Assembly (NCBI RefSeq): GCF_014858005.1
Contig: NZ_JACYOT010000006.1
Location: forward strand, 186,001-250,000
Direction: 5' to 3'
Length of the DNA: 64,000 nucleotides
Origin: Propioniciclava soli
GTDB taxonomy: Bacteria > Actinomycetota > Actinomycetes > Propionibacteriales > Propionibacteriaceae
The number at the start of each line of letters is the position of its first letter. Positions within the stretch are counted from its first letter, which is position 1. Under the pieces are notes generated by a model. That model saw only the letters and a list, made by a program, of their open reading frames with translations, made no database searches and was not told where the DNA came from. Both the position numbers and the translations under genes were made by a program. Below, in pieces: positions 7,138 through 16,691 of the stretch.

Positions 7138-9786
7138 ATGCTCGAGTTGACCCTGGCGCGCGGCATCTGGCTCACCCCCGACCTGCTCGCCTGGCCACCC
7201 TGCGCGCTCGGCGAGCACGCGGCGTCCGCCCTTGACTGGGCGCTCCACGCCGCGCCCGAGGGCGGCATCGACCCGCGCGCGGCCGAGCCGGTCGCGTGGC
7301 AGACGTTTCCCCTCGCGGTGGAGCCGGCGTTGCCCGACGACATCGTCGCCCAGCACCCGCACCTGGCCCGGGCCGTCGCGTTGTGGCTGCCCCCGGGCGT
7401 GGACGCCGCCGAGACACTTCGCGGGCAGGTCGTGGTGGCCGCGCACGACGCGTCCGGGACGCTGGTCGAGGCGTCCGGCGTCCAGAACGGGCCGGTGCTC
7501 GACCGGCTGTACCCCGAGGCCGTCCACGCGCGCCTTGGCCTGCGCTGGGACGCCGGCGTCCCCTCCCTCCGCGTGTGGGCGCCGACGGCCCGGCAGGTCG
7601 ACGTCCTGCTCTGGCCCTCCGGCGCGGCCTCGACCGACGCGCCCCGACGCCTGGCCATGGCGCCGGCGTCCGACGGCACGTGGAGCATCACGGGTGCACC
7701 CGACTGGGCGGAGGCCCGCTACCAGTACGCCGTCACCGTGTTCGCGCCCACGTTCGGCCGCGTCGTGGAGAACCGCGTGACCGACCCCTACTCGGTGGCG
7801 CTCACGGTGAACTCGACGCGCTCCGTGATCGCCGATCTGGACGACCCGGCCCTGCGCCCGCCCGTATGGGAGGACACGCCGTCGCCCCTGCTGGGCCACG
7901 CCGTCGACCAGGTGGCCTACGAGCTGCACGTGCGCGACTTCAGCCGCAGCGACGAACTCATCGCGCCGGAGCTGCGCGGCACCTACGCCGCGTTCACCGA
8001 AGACGGTCACGGCCGCCGCCATCTCGCGCGCCTCGCCGCGGCCGGGCTCAACACCGTGCAGCTCCTGCCGATCTTCGACTACGCCTCGGTGGAGGAGGAC
8101 GCCGCCCGGCAGGTCCACCCCGACCCGTCCGCGCTTCGCAGCGCGGCCCCGGACTCCGAGGGACCCCAGGGCGTGGTGCGGACGCCGCGGCGCTCATTCA
8201 ACTGGGGCTACGACCCGTGGCACTACCAGGTGCCGGAGGGCTCGCTGGCCACGGCGGGCGCCGTCGACGGGGCGGGGCGCACGCGGGAGGTGCGCGCCAT
8301 GATCGGGGCCCTGCACGGCCTGGGGCTGCGCGTGGTGCTCGACCAGGTGTACAACCACACCGACGGGTCCGGGCAGGGCGCCACCTCGGTGCTCGGACGC
8401 CTCGTGCCCGGCTACTACCACCGCCACGATCGTGATGGCGAGGTGTCACACTCCACGTGCTGCCCCGGCGTCGCCACCGAGCACGCGATAGCGGAGAAGC
8501 TCATGGTGGAGTCGGTCGTGCACTGGGTGCGGGCGTACCGGGTCGACGGGTTTCGCTTCGACCTGATGGGCCACCACAGCCGAGCCACGATGGAGCGCGT
8601 CCGGGCTGCGTTGGACGCCCTCACCCCCGACGCCGACGGCGTGGACGGCCGCGCCGTCACCCTCTACGGCGAGGGCTGGAACTTCGGCGAGGTGGCCGAC
8701 AACGCCCGGTTCGTCCAGGCCACCCAGGGCCAGCTCGGCGGCACCGGCATCGGCACGTTCTCCGACCGGCTGCGCGACGCGGTGCGGGGCGGCGCGCCCT
8801 TCGACGACGACCCCCGCGTGCAGGGCTTCGGCACCGGGCTGGTCACGGCACCCAACGGGGCGGCCGTCAACGGCGACGCCGGCGTCCGCGGGCAGCAACT
8901 GCTGCGCGACGCCGATCTCGTCCAGCTCGGGCTGGCGGGCACCCTGCGGGCGTTCCGGTTCCGTTCGCAGGAGACGGGGGAGGTCGTCCGCGGCGACCAG
9001 CTCGCCTATCGCGGCCAGCCCGCCGGCTACGCCGACGAGCCGGACGAGGTGATCAGCTACGTGGACGCCCATGACAACGAGACGCTGTTCGACGCGATCA
9101 CCATGAAGCTGCCCCCCGACGTGCCGATGGCCCAGCGCGTCCGCGTCAACACGGTGTGCCTGGCGCTGGCCACGCTCGGGCAGAGCCCGGTGATGTGGCA
9201 CGCGGGGTCGGACTTCCTGCGCAGCAAGTCGCTGGACCGCAACAGCTTCGACTCCGGCGACTGGTTCAACCACCTCGACTTCGCGCTGGCCAACAACGGC
9301 TTCGGCGCTGGGCTGCCGCCCGCGTCCGACAACGCCGCCCACTGGCGGTTCATGCGCCCGCTGCTGGCCGACCCCGCGCTCAAGCCGGACGCGGCCGCCA
9401 TGCTCGCCGCCCACGAGGCGGCCTGCGACCTGCTGCGCATCCGCGCCTCCTCGTCGTTGTTCCGCTTGCGCACCGCCGCGCAGATCGACGCCAAGGTGTC
9501 CTTCCCGGTCTCGGGGACGTGGGCGCAGACCTCCGGGGTCGTCGTCATGCTGCTGGACGACCGCCGCGGCACCGGCGTCGACGCGCGGTGGGACGCGATC
9601 GCCGTCGCGGTGAACGCCAACGCCTGGCCCGTGCACCAGGAGGTGCCGGCGATGCGGGCCGGCGGCTGGGCCCTGCACCCGGCCCACGAGGCAGGGGCGG
9701 ACGCCGTGGTGCGCCGGGCGCGCTGCGACGACGGCGTCCTGGCACTGCCGGCATGGACCTGCGCGGTGTTCGTGCACCCCCGGTGA
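7138..9786 (+). CDS. pulA: Pullulanase-type alpha-1,6-glucosidase (GH13)
   Basis: This 882-residue GH13 debranching enzyme hydrolyses alpha-1,6 links of pullulan, limit dextrin or glycogen. An N-terminal domain precedes a CBM48-like module (LRWDAGVPSLRVWAPTARQVD). The GH13_13/14 signature FNWGYDPWHYQVPEGS follows. Catalytic regions are VVLDQVYNHT, DGFRFDLMGHHS (nucleophile Asp), LYGEGWNFGE (acid/base Glu) and VDAHDNETLFD. FLRSKSLDRNSFDSGDWFNHLDF is typical of pullulanase type I. There is no signal peptide, so it is probably cytoplasmic and acts on stored glycogen, together with glgA/glgC elsewhere in the window. The start at 7138 rests on the TACCAT box. Confidence 0.92.
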   Translation: MLELTLARGIWLTPDLLAWPPCALGEHAASALDWALHAAPEGGIDPRAAEPVAWQTFPLAVEPALPDDIVAQHPHLARAVALWLPPGVDAAETLRGQVVVAAHDASGTLVEASGVQNGPVLDRLYPEAVHARLGLRWDAGVPSLRVWAPTARQVDVLLWPSGAASTDAPRRLAMAPASDGTWSITGAPDWAEARYQYAVTVFAPTFGRVVENRVTDPYSVALTVNSTRSVIADLDDPALRPPVWEDTPSPLLGHAVDQVAYELHVRDFSRSDELIAPELRGTYAAFTEDGHGRRHLARLAAAGLNTVQLLPIFDYASVEEDAARQVHPDPSALRSAAPDSEGPQGVVRTPRRSFNWGYDPWHYQVPEGSLATAGAVDGAGRTREVRAMIGALHGLGLRVVLDQVYNHTDGSGQGATSVLGRLVPGYYHRHDRDGEVSHSTCCPGVATEHAIAEKLMVESVVHWVRAYRVDGFRFDLMGHHSRATMERVRAALDALTPDADGVDGRAVTLYGEGWNFGEVADNARFVQATQGQLGGTGIGTFSDRLRDAVRGGAPFDDDPRVQGFGTGLVTAPNGAAVNGDAGVRGQQLLRDADLVQLGLAGTLRAFRFRSQETGEVVRGDQLAYRGQPAGYADEPDEVISYVDAHDNETLFDAITMKLPPDVPMAQRVRVNTVCLALATLGQSPVMWHAGSDFLRSKSLDRNSFDSGDWFNHLDFALANNGFGAGLPPASDNAAHWRFMRPLLADPALKPDAAAMLAAHEAACDLLRIRASSSLFRLRTAAQIDAKVSFPVSGTWAQTSGVVVMLLDDRRGTGVDARWDAIAVAVNANAWPVHQEVPAMRAGGWALHPAHEAGADAVVRRARCDDGVLALPAWTCAVFVHPR

Positions 9787-9899
9787 GGGGCGGGTCAGGG
9801 TCACGCCCGGCGCGCGGGGTCTGGTTTTCTTGCCTGGGCGACCATTAATGTGGCGCCGACCGATCCCGATGGCGGGGTCCGCACACCAGGAGGCCCGAC

Positions 9900-11228
9900 A
9901 TGGCCGCTGAACCCACCACGACGTTGACGCGCTCCGAACGTCTCGACCGGCTGCCGTTCAGCCGCGCGCACGGCAAGCTGCTGTTCGGCTCGGGCATCGG
10001 CTGGGCTCTGGACGCCATGGACGTGGGCATGATCTCGTTCGTCATGGCCGCCCTGGCCGCGCACTGGCAGCTGAGCTCCACCACGCTCAGCTGGATTGGA
10101 TCGATCGGCTTCGTCGGCATGGCGCTCGGCGCCTCACTCGGCGGCTTGCTCGCCGACCGCATCGGCCGGCGGCAGGTGTTCGCGCTGACGCTGCTGGTCT
10201 ACGGCCTGGCCACGGGCGCGGCGGCGCTGTCCACCTCCGTGGCGATGCTGTTGGCGCTGCGGTTCCTCGTCGGGCTGGGGTTGGGCGGCGAACTGCCCGT
10301 GGCGTCCACTCTCGTCAGCGAGTACGCGCCCACGAGGATTCGCGGCCGTGTGGTTGTGGCGCTGGAGGCGTTCTGGGCGGTCGGTTGGATCCTCGCCGCG
10401 CTCATCGGCTACTTCCTCATCCCCACCAGCCCCGACGGATGGCGCTGGGCGCTGGCCATCGGCCTCGTCCCGGCCGCCTACGCCCTCGTGGTGCGCTGGG
10501 GCCTGCCCGAGTCGGTGCGGTTCCTCGAGAGCAAGGGGCGCTTCGCCGAGGCGGAGGCGTCCGTGCGCACCTTCGAGGAGTCCGCGGGCGTGAAGAGCAT
10601 GCCGAGCCCCGACCTTGCCCCCGCCACGAAGGAGGGCACGGTCTCGATCTGGGCGCCCGGCCTGCGCCGCCGCACCCTGGCGCTGTGGACCGTGTGGTTC
10701 TGCATCAACCTGTCCTACTACGGCGCGTTCATCTGGATCCCGAGCCTGCTGCACGAGCAGGGCTTCACGCTGGTGCGCAGCTTCCAGTTCACCCTCATCA
10801 TCACGCTCGCGCAGCTGCCCGGGTACGCGGCCGCCGCGTGGCTGATCGAGGTGTGGGGACGCCGCCTCACCCTCGCGGTGTTCCTCGCAGGATCCGCCAT
10901 GGCCGCCGCGCTGTTCGGATTCGCCGCGACCGAGACCATGATCCTCGTCTCCGGCTGCCTGCTGTCGTTCTTCAACCTCGGTGCCTGGGGCGCGCTGTAC
11001 GCCGTCGGGCCCGAGCTGTACCCGACGTCGATCCGTGGCGCCGGCACCGGCGCGGCGGCGGCGTTCGGGCGCATCGCGTCCATCCTCGCCCCGTTGATCG
11101 TGCCGCCCCTGATGGGGGCCGGGGGCATGGGGCTGCTCTTCGGGGTGTTCGGCGCGGCGTTCGCGCTGGGGGCGGTGGCCGCGCTGGGCCTGCCGGAGCA
11201 ACGCGGCCGGACGTTGGCCGACGCCTGA
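9900..11228 (+). CDS. MFS transporter (metabolite:H+ symporter / NiaP-like)
   Basis: This 442-residue protein has twelve predicted helices. Motifs are GWALDAMDVGMISFV in helix 1, the cytoplasmic GGLLADRIGRRQVF (MFS motif A), FLVGLGLGGELPVASTLVSEY in helix 4 and PESVRFLESKGRFAEAEASV before the central loop. This pattern matches aromatic-acid or niacin carriers more than sugar porters. ATG 9900 has an AGGAGG ribosome site 7 nt upstream. It sits between pullulanase and transketolase, but neither neighbour defines the substrate. Confidence 0.85.
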   Translation: MAAEPTTTLTRSERLDRLPFSRAHGKLLFGSGIGWALDAMDVGMISFVMAALAAHWQLSSTTLSWIGSIGFVGMALGASLGGLLADRIGRRQVFALTLLVYGLATGAAALSTSVAMLLALRFLVGLGLGGELPVASTLVSEYAPTRIRGRVVVALEAFWAVGWILAALIGYFLIPTSPDGWRWALAIGLVPAAYALVVRWGLPESVRFLESKGRFAEAEASVRTFEESAGVKSMPSPDLAPATKEGTVSIWAPGLRRRTLALWTVWFCINLSYYGAFIWIPSLLHEQGFTLVRSFQFTLIITLAQLPGYAAAAWLIEVWGRRLTLAVFLAGSAMAAALFGFAATETMILVSGCLLSFFNLGAWGALYAVGPELYPTSIRGAGTGAAAAFGRIASILAPLIVPPLMGAGGMGLLFGVFGAAFALGAVAALGLPEQRGRTLADA

Positions 11229-11287
11229 GCGGGGGGCAGGGGGCAACAGCGCGACACTGCGGGCGGGCGGCAGGGTCGATGACCTAG

Positions 11288-11318
11288 CCTTGGGGGTGCA
11301 GAGCTCACTCTCCCAAGG
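11288..11318 (+). promoter_or_regulatory. Dyad between promoter and ribosome site of transketolase 1
   Basis: CCTTGGG (11288-11294) and CCCAAGG (11312-11318) are perfect inverted arms. The left arm overlaps a TAGCCT -10-like box (11285-11290). The right arm runs into the AAGGAAGG ribosome site of tkt. It may be an operator or an mRNA hairpin masking the ribosome site. Confidence 0.4.
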
Positions 11319-11327
11319 AAGGGCACC

Positions 11328-13400
11328 ATGGCTTCTCTCACCTGGACCGATTCGGACGCGACGGCCGTCGACACCGCGCGCGTGCTGGCGGCGGACGCCG
11401 TCGAGAACGTCGGGAACGGTCACCCGGGCACCGCGATCTCCCTCGCACCGATCGCGTACCTGCTCTACCAGAAGGTGATGGCGGGTGACCCGGCCGATCC
11501 ACGTTGGCTGGGCCGCGACCGGTTCGTGCTCTCGGCGGGCCACGCCTCGATCCTGCAGTACACCCAGCTCTACCTCGCCGGCTACGGCCTCGAGCTCGAC
11601 GACCTGAAGGGCCTGCGCCAGTGGGGCAGCAAGACCCCGGGCCACCCCGAGTTCGGCCACACCGACGGCGTCGAGTGCACCACCGGCCCGCTGGGCGCCG
11701 GCGTCGCGAACGCCGTCGGCTTCGCAATGAGCGCGCGGCGCAACCGCGAGCTGTTCGACGCCGACGCCGAGCCCGGCACCTCGGTGTTCGACCACTACGT
11801 GTACTGCATCGCCGGTGACGGCTGCATGCAGGAGGGCGTCAGCAGCGAGGCGTCCTCGCTGGCGGCCACGCAGAACCTGGGCAACCTGATCCTGTTCTAC
11901 GACGACAACCGCATCTCCATCGAGGGCGACACCAAGATCGCGTTCTCCGAGGACGTGCAGGCCCGCTACGACGCCTACGGCTGGCACACCCAGCACGTGG
12001 ACTTCACCAACGACTTCACCACGTACGAGGAGAAGGTCGAGGAGCTGTACGCCGCGATCGAGGCCGCGAAGCAGGTCACCGACCGGCCGTCGTTCATCAA
12101 GGTCACCACGATCATCGGCTGGCCGCTGCCCACCAAGGCCGGCGACCACAGCGTCCACGGCAGCAAGCTGGGTGCCGACGAGGTCGCCGGTTTGAAGGAG
12201 AAGCTGGGCTTCCAGCCCGAGCCGTTCGCGATCGACGCCGACCTCGTGGCCCGGACGCGCGAGAACGCGCGCCAGCGCGCCGCCGAGGCCAAGAAGGAGT
12301 GGGAGCCCCGCTACGAGGAGTGGCGCTCCGCGCACGCCGACAAGGCGGAGCTGCTCGACCGGCTGCTGCGCCACGAGGCGCCCGCCGGGCTCGACGAGGC
12401 GCTGCCCGTGTTCGAGCCGGGGAAGATGGCGACGCGGTCGGCGTCCGGCAAGACGCTGTCGGCGCTGGCCGAGGCCGTGCCCGAGCTGTGGGGCGGCTCC
12501 GCCGACCTCGCGGGCTCGAACAACACGACGATGTCGGGGGTGAAGTCGTTCCTGCCGCAGGAGCGCAGCAGCCACGACTTCCCCGGTGCCGTCGGGGGCC
12601 GGACGCTGCACTTCGGCATCCGCGAGCACGCCATGGGCAACATCATCAACGCGATCGCCATGGACGGCCTGACCCGGGCCTACGGCGGCACGTTCCTCGT
12701 GTTCTCCGACTACATGCGCACGACGCCGCGCCTCGCGGCCCTGTCGAACGCGCCCAGCATCTTCGTGTGGACGCACGACTCGGTCGGCGTCGGCGAGGAC
12801 GGCCCGACCCACCAGCCGGTGGAGCAGATCATGAGCCTGCGGCTGATGCCGGGCCTCGACGTGGTGCGCCCCGGTGACGCCAACGAGACGGCCCAGGCGT
12901 GGGCGCAGATCCTGCGGATCACGGACCGCCCGGTCGCGCTGATCCTGTCGCGCCAGGACATGGCGACCCTCGATCGGAGTGAGGGCACCGGCTTCGCCGC
13001 CGCCAGCAACACCGCGAAGGGTGGCTACGTGCTCAAGGAGGCCTCGGCCGCGCCGAAGGTCGTGCTCGTCGGCACCGGTTCGGAGCTCGAGGTGGCCCTC
13101 GCCGCCGCCGAGAAGCTGGAGGCCGACGGCGTCCCGGCGCGCGTCGTGTCCCTGCCGTGCGTGGAGTGGTTCCACGACCAGGACGACGCCTACCAGGCCG
13201 AGGTGCTGCCCACCGACGTGCCGAAGGTCGTCGTCGAGGCCGGCGTCACGGTGGGGTGGAAGGACCTCCTCGGCGCGAACACGGAGGCCGTGGGCATCAA
13301 CCAGTTCGGCGCGTCCGCCTCCGGCAAGGTCGTGTTCGAGAAGTACGGCGTGACGGCCGACGCCGTGGCCGCGAAGGCCAAGGAGTTGGTGACCGACTGA
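11328..13400 (+). CDS. tkt: Transketolase (first copy)
   Basis: This thiamine-diphosphate enzyme of the pentose phosphate pathway has 690 residues, full family length. The substrate-loop His is in GNGHPGTA. The ThDP-binding motif is AGDGCMQEGVSSEASSLAA through NLILFYDDN. The pyrimidine-binding domain has GIREHAMGNIINAIAMDG and YGGTFLVFSDY; VWTHDSVGVGEDGPTHQPVEQ is the transketolase signature 2 region. ATG 11328 has AAGGAAGG upstream. It is a single-gene unit ended by a strong hairpin at 13456-13483. A second, more divergent transketolase lies at 21145-23460 beside transaldolase. Confidence 0.96.
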   Translation: MASLTWTDSDATAVDTARVLAADAVENVGNGHPGTAISLAPIAYLLYQKVMAGDPADPRWLGRDRFVLSAGHASILQYTQLYLAGYGLELDDLKGLRQWGSKTPGHPEFGHTDGVECTTGPLGAGVANAVGFAMSARRNRELFDADAEPGTSVFDHYVYCIAGDGCMQEGVSSEASSLAATQNLGNLILFYDDNRISIEGDTKIAFSEDVQARYDAYGWHTQHVDFTNDFTTYEEKVEELYAAIEAAKQVTDRPSFIKVTTIIGWPLPTKAGDHSVHGSKLGADEVAGLKEKLGFQPEPFAIDADLVARTRENARQRAAEAKKEWEPRYEEWRSAHADKAELLDRLLRHEAPAGLDEALPVFEPGKMATRSASGKTLSALAEAVPELWGGSADLAGSNNTTMSGVKSFLPQERSSHDFPGAVGGRTLHFGIREHAMGNIINAIAMDGLTRAYGGTFLVFSDYMRTTPRLAALSNAPSIFVWTHDSVGVGEDGPTHQPVEQIMSLRLMPGLDVVRPGDANETAQAWAQILRITDRPVALILSRQDMATLDRSEGTGFAAASNTAKGGYVLKEASAAPKVVLVGTGSELEVALAAAEKLEADGVPARVVSLPCVEWFHDQDDAYQAEVLPTDVPKVVVEAGVTVGWKDLLGANTEAVGINQFGASASGKVVFEKYGVTADAVAAKAKELVTD

Positions 13401-13455
13401 GAGCGATAGCTTGGTGACGGCCGCCGTGTGCGGTGGCCGTCGCGCAAGACCCACC

Positions 13456-13483
13456 GAGCCCCCGGCGTGCGCGCCGGGGGCTC
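13456..13483. terminator. Bidirectional hairpin between tkt and SDR gene
   Basis: A perfect 12-bp stem (GAGCCCCCGGCG paired with its complement at 13472-13483) carries a TGCG loop. It lies between convergent genes. The following T-run is weak, as is common in high-GC actinobacteria. Confidence 0.75.
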
Positions 13484-13505
13484 GTGTGGTGGTTCGGGGA
13501 GGGCG

Positions 13506-14486
13506 TCAGTGGGGGTCGTTGGCGTCGCGGACGGCGCGGACGGTGGCGCGGATCTGGTTCTCCAGGTCGCCCGAACGGTTCGGCAGGTCGAACTCGGCGC
13601 GGGTGGCCGCGCCGTCGACGATCCGGTGGGTGTGCACCACGTCGCTGCCCAGGCGGGAGGCCTGCAACCCGGCCTGGTGGCGCCGCAGGCGCTGGCCGAG
13701 CAACAGGCCGGCGCCGACGGCGTCCGTCAGCACGCGGGGCCACGGCACGAACCGAACGGGCAGGCCGAGTTCCTCGCGGGCGAGCTCCATCCAGCGGTTC
13801 CAGTGGAGCTCGCCGTCGGTGACGGGGTAGGAGCCCCCGTGGCGGCCCTGTTCGAGAAGGGCGGCGGCGGCGTCCACCACCGAGTCGAGCGTGGCCGCGG
13901 ACGTCCCGCCGTCCACGCGGGGGAGGACGGGGACGCGCGCGATGGCGTCATAGGCGCCGCGCCACACCGCCCGCGTGCCGGGCTGGACGCCGAACACGTA
14001 GGGAATCTCCAAGGTGCACACCGTCAGGTCGTCCCCGCCGGCGGCCACGGCGCGCTCATGCTGGGTGAGGCGGGCGTGCACGTAGGGGTGGCGGGCACGG
14101 AAGGCGGGGTCGGCGCGTCCGCCCGAGGCGAAGTAGGAGCCCAGCAGCAGCAGGCAGCGGACGCCGGCGTCGCGGCAGGCGCGGGCCATCCGTTCGGTGG
14201 GCTCGACGAGTTCGTGGGTGAGGAAGGCCGCGGCGTCGGGGCCCATGGAGCCGCGGTCGTCGGGGCCAATGCCGTACACCACCCAGTCCTGACCGCCGAC
14301 GAGTTCGCGCAGGCCGGCGTCGTCGAGGTGCGCGGCGTCGGCCAGGCGGACGGTGACCTCGGGGGGGAGGACGTCGGGGCGGGGGGGCGTCCGCGACACC
14401 GAGGTGACCGTGTGGCCGTCCGCGACGAGCCGCCGGCACAGCGCGGCCCCGAGGAATCCTGTGCCCCCCAGCACCAGTGCGCGCAC
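13506..14486 (-). CDS. NAD(P)-binding SDR / epimerase-like protein
   Basis: This is an atypical short-chain dehydrogenase (NDUFA9/epimerase-like group) of 326 residues. The Rossmann motif VRALVLGGTGFLGAALCRRL lies at the N-terminus. GTG 14486 is preceded by GGGGAGA 6 nt upstream, and homologous folds begin immediately before the GxxGxxG motif; the in-frame ATG at 14501 is therefore less likely. An LLLLGSYFASGG segment follows the nucleotide domain. The catalytic YxxxK is not obvious. It could act on a sugar nucleotide, quinone or lipid, but the substrate cannot be told. It converges on tkt and is divergent from the VanW gene. Confidence 0.75.
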   Translation of the reverse strand: MRALVLGGTGFLGAALCRRLVADGHTVTSVSRTPPRPDVLPPEVTVRLADAAHLDDAGLRELVGGQDWVVYGIGPDDRGSMGPDAAAFLTHELVEPTERMARACRDAGVRCLLLLGSYFASGGRADPAFRARHPYVHARLTQHERAVAAGGDDLTVCTLEIPYVFGVQPGTRAVWRGAYDAIARVPVLPRVDGGTSAATLDSVVDAAAALLEQGRHGGSYPVTDGELHWNRWMELAREELGLPVRFVPWPRVLTDAVGAGLLLGQRLRRHQAGLQASRLGSDVVHTHRIVDGAATRAEFDLPNRSGDLENQIRATVRAVRDANDPH

Positions 14487-14664
14487 GAGTGATCTCCCCA
14501 TTCCGGCCCCGCCCTGTCGCGGCGCCCGGCCCAGCGTAGGGGGCTGGGGCCCGGGGCTGTCGACTTGTGCGGCCCCCGGCCCGGCTGTTGCCTCGCCGTG
14601 AATTCGATGGGCCGGGCGCACCCCGCTTACGATGGGTCGACGACACCGGACGATTGGGAGCACC

Positions 14665-16425
14665 ATGACCGCCGATTCCACCGACGTGACCGAGCCGGCC
14701 CGCAGGCGACGCCGCGGCCCCCTGTACGCCGCCCTTGCCGGTGGGACGCTGCTGCTGCTCGGGGGTGCCTACGGTGTGGGCTACGCCCTGTCCGGGGAGA
14801 CGCTGCCGCCGAACACGACCATCGAGGGGGTGGAGGTCGGCCGCCTCGCCGCGCCGGAGGCCGAGGCGCGCCTCAGCGAAGAGCTCACCGCGCGGGCGGA
14901 GGAGCCGATGACGCTGGCGTCCGGGGAGCAGGAGCTGACGCGGACGCCGGCCGAGTTCGGCCTGTCCGTCGACTACGCCGCCTCGGTGGCCGAGGCCGAC
15001 GTGGAGAAGAGCTTCAATCCCGTCGATATCTGGAACAGCCTCACTGGTGGGCGGAGCGTCGACGCCGTGGTGGCGCGGGACGAGCCGACGCTGGAGGCGG
15101 TCGCGTCCGAGCTGGCGCAGTTGACGAACGCCGATCCGGTGAACGCCGGGCTCGTGATCGAGGCGAACGCGCCCGTGGTGCAGGAGGGCTCGAACGGCCG
15201 GGCGCTGGATGTGGCGGCCACGGCGGACGCGGTGGCGGACGCCTACCTGGACGCGACCCGGGTGGACGCCGTCGTGGCCGAGACCGAGCCGGAGATCACC
15301 ACCGCCGAGGCCGAACAGGCGCGCGACACCGTGGCGGTGCCGGCGCTGAGCGGGCCCGTGACGATCCAGACCGGGGATCGGGGGTTCCAGGTGACGCCCG
15401 AGATGATCGGCGCGTCGCTGAGCTTCGTGCCGGCGGACGGCGCGCTGGCCCCCGAGCTGAACGCCGAGACGCTGCTGGGCCAGGCGGATTCGGCCATGGA
15501 GGGGTTGGGGTTGCAGCAGGCCAAGGACGCCACGATCGAGCTGCGCGACGGGACCCCCGTCGTCGTGCCTGGCGAGAACGGGCTGGGCGTGGCGAAGGAG
15601 GACCTCGCCCGCGCCGTCGGCGAGGCGATGACGCGCACCGACGAGCGGACCGGCAGCGTGACGATCGCCGAGGTGGAGCCCGACCTGACCACTGCCGAGG
15701 CCGAGGCGCTCGGCGTCCGCGAGATCACCGGCGAATTCACCACACGCTTCCCCGCCACGGCTTACCGGGTGAACAACATCGGCAAGTCGGCCGGGCTGAT
15801 CAACAACACGCTGCTGCTGCCGGGGGAGACGTTCAGCATGAACGCGGCGCTGGGGGAGCGGACCCTGGCCAACGGGTGGAAGGCCGGCGGCGCCATCGAC
15901 GGCGGGCGCGTCGTGGAGCGCATGGGCGGCGGCATCTCCCAGACGACGACCACGCTGTTCAACGCGATCTTCTTCGCGGGCCTGGAGGACGTGGTGCACA
16001 AGCCGCATTCGCTGTACTTCAGCCGCTACCCCATGGGCCGCGAGGCGACGCTGGACTGGAACAGCGTGGAGATGAAGTTCCGCAACGACACGGACTACGG
16101 CGTGCTGATCCAGGCGTTCACGAACAATCCCGAGGTGGGGGGGCAGGGCACCGTCACGGTGCGCATCTGGTCGACCAAGGTGTACGACGTGACGGCCACC
16201 GACCCGGTGCAGAGCAACTTCCGCAGCCCGGGCGAGACGATTCGCAGCGACGCCGCCGTGTGCAGCCCGCAGAGCGGCATGCGGGGATTCACCGTGCGGT
16301 TCGACCGGGTGTTCCGGCAGAACGGTGCGGTGGTGCGCACCGAACCCTTCGAGTGGACCTACAACACGCTGACGCCCGTCGTCTGCACCAACCCCGACGC
16401 CCGGGCGGACCGCATCGAGCGCTGA
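14665..16425 (+). CDS. VanW family protein with peptidoglycan-binding-like domains
   Basis: This membrane-anchored envelope protein has 586 residues. A short basic N-terminus (RRRRRGP) and one helix (LYAALAGGTLLLLGGAYGVGYAL) make it type II. Two PG_binding_4-like repeats follow (both carrying Glu-Ala-Glu-rich helices such as APEAEARLSEEL and TTAEAEQARDTV). The VanW domain is at about residues 360-500, with NNIGKSAGLINNTLLLPGETFSMNAALGERT and GGGISQTTTTLFNAIFFAGLE. The family is linked to cell-wall modification and glycopeptide response, but its biochemistry is poorly defined. ATG 14665 follows GGGAG; a TACGAT box lies at 14629-14634. Confidence 0.9.
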   Translation: MTADSTDVTEPARRRRRGPLYAALAGGTLLLLGGAYGVGYALSGETLPPNTTIEGVEVGRLAAPEAEARLSEELTARAEEPMTLASGEQELTRTPAEFGLSVDYAASVAEADVEKSFNPVDIWNSLTGGRSVDAVVARDEPTLEAVASELAQLTNADPVNAGLVIEANAPVVQEGSNGRALDVAATADAVADAYLDATRVDAVVAETEPEITTAEAEQARDTVAVPALSGPVTIQTGDRGFQVTPEMIGASLSFVPADGALAPELNAETLLGQADSAMEGLGLQQAKDATIELRDGTPVVVPGENGLGVAKEDLARAVGEAMTRTDERTGSVTIAEVEPDLTTAEAEALGVREITGEFTTRFPATAYRVNNIGKSAGLINNTLLLPGETFSMNAALGERTLANGWKAGGAIDGGRVVERMGGGISQTTTTLFNAIFFAGLEDVVHKPHSLYFSRYPMGREATLDWNSVEMKFRNDTDYGVLIQAFTNNPEVGGQGTVTVRIWSTKVYDVTATDPVQSNFRSPGETIRSDAAVCSPQSGMRGFTVRFDRVFRQNGAVVRTEPFEWTYNTLTPVVCTNPDARADRIER

Positions 16426-16530
16426 GCTGGGGCGCGCCGACGGTGGGTCGCTGAGCTGGGGCGCGCCGACCGTGGGGCGCGGCGGGCTGCGGTGGCCCCG
16501 GGTCGGGGTCGGCGGCGTCCACGTGTGCGT

Positions 16531-16672
16531 CACGTGGCGCACCTGGGGTGACGTGGCGCGCGTCACTGTCACGTGTGCTCTTGGTGCGCCACGTGGGGGC
16601 GGAGTGCGCCACGTGGGGTCGGAATGCGCCGCATGAACGCGGTCGGAGTGCGCCACGTGAACGCGGTCGGAC
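16531..16672. repeat. Phased array of TGCGCCACGTG motifs (locus 1)
   Basis: CACGTGGCGCACC occurs at 16531 with a degenerate copy at 16550. Inverted copies GTGCGCCACGTG occur at 16584 and 16604, a degenerate one at 16624 and another at 16648. Most starts are 20 bp apart. The last two units share GAACGCGGTCGG. The same motif and 20-bp spacing recur at 39345-39523. Confidence 0.75.
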
Positions 16673-16691
16673 GGGCGGGGACGCGGCTGCT

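Noticed and set aside
10134-13454. A long minus-strand frame (1106 codons) opposite the MFS and tkt1 genes.
   Set aside because: Same cause. The sense strand encodes full-length conserved proteins with ribosome sites.
13456-13483. Operator for the SDR gene.
   Set aside because: It is downstream of both convergent genes and has a 12-bp stem with tetraloop, so a terminator is more likely.
14056-16656. An 866-codon frame opposite the VanW gene, running into the repeat region.
   Set aside because: Composition is that of a shadow frame, and it crosses the array repeats.
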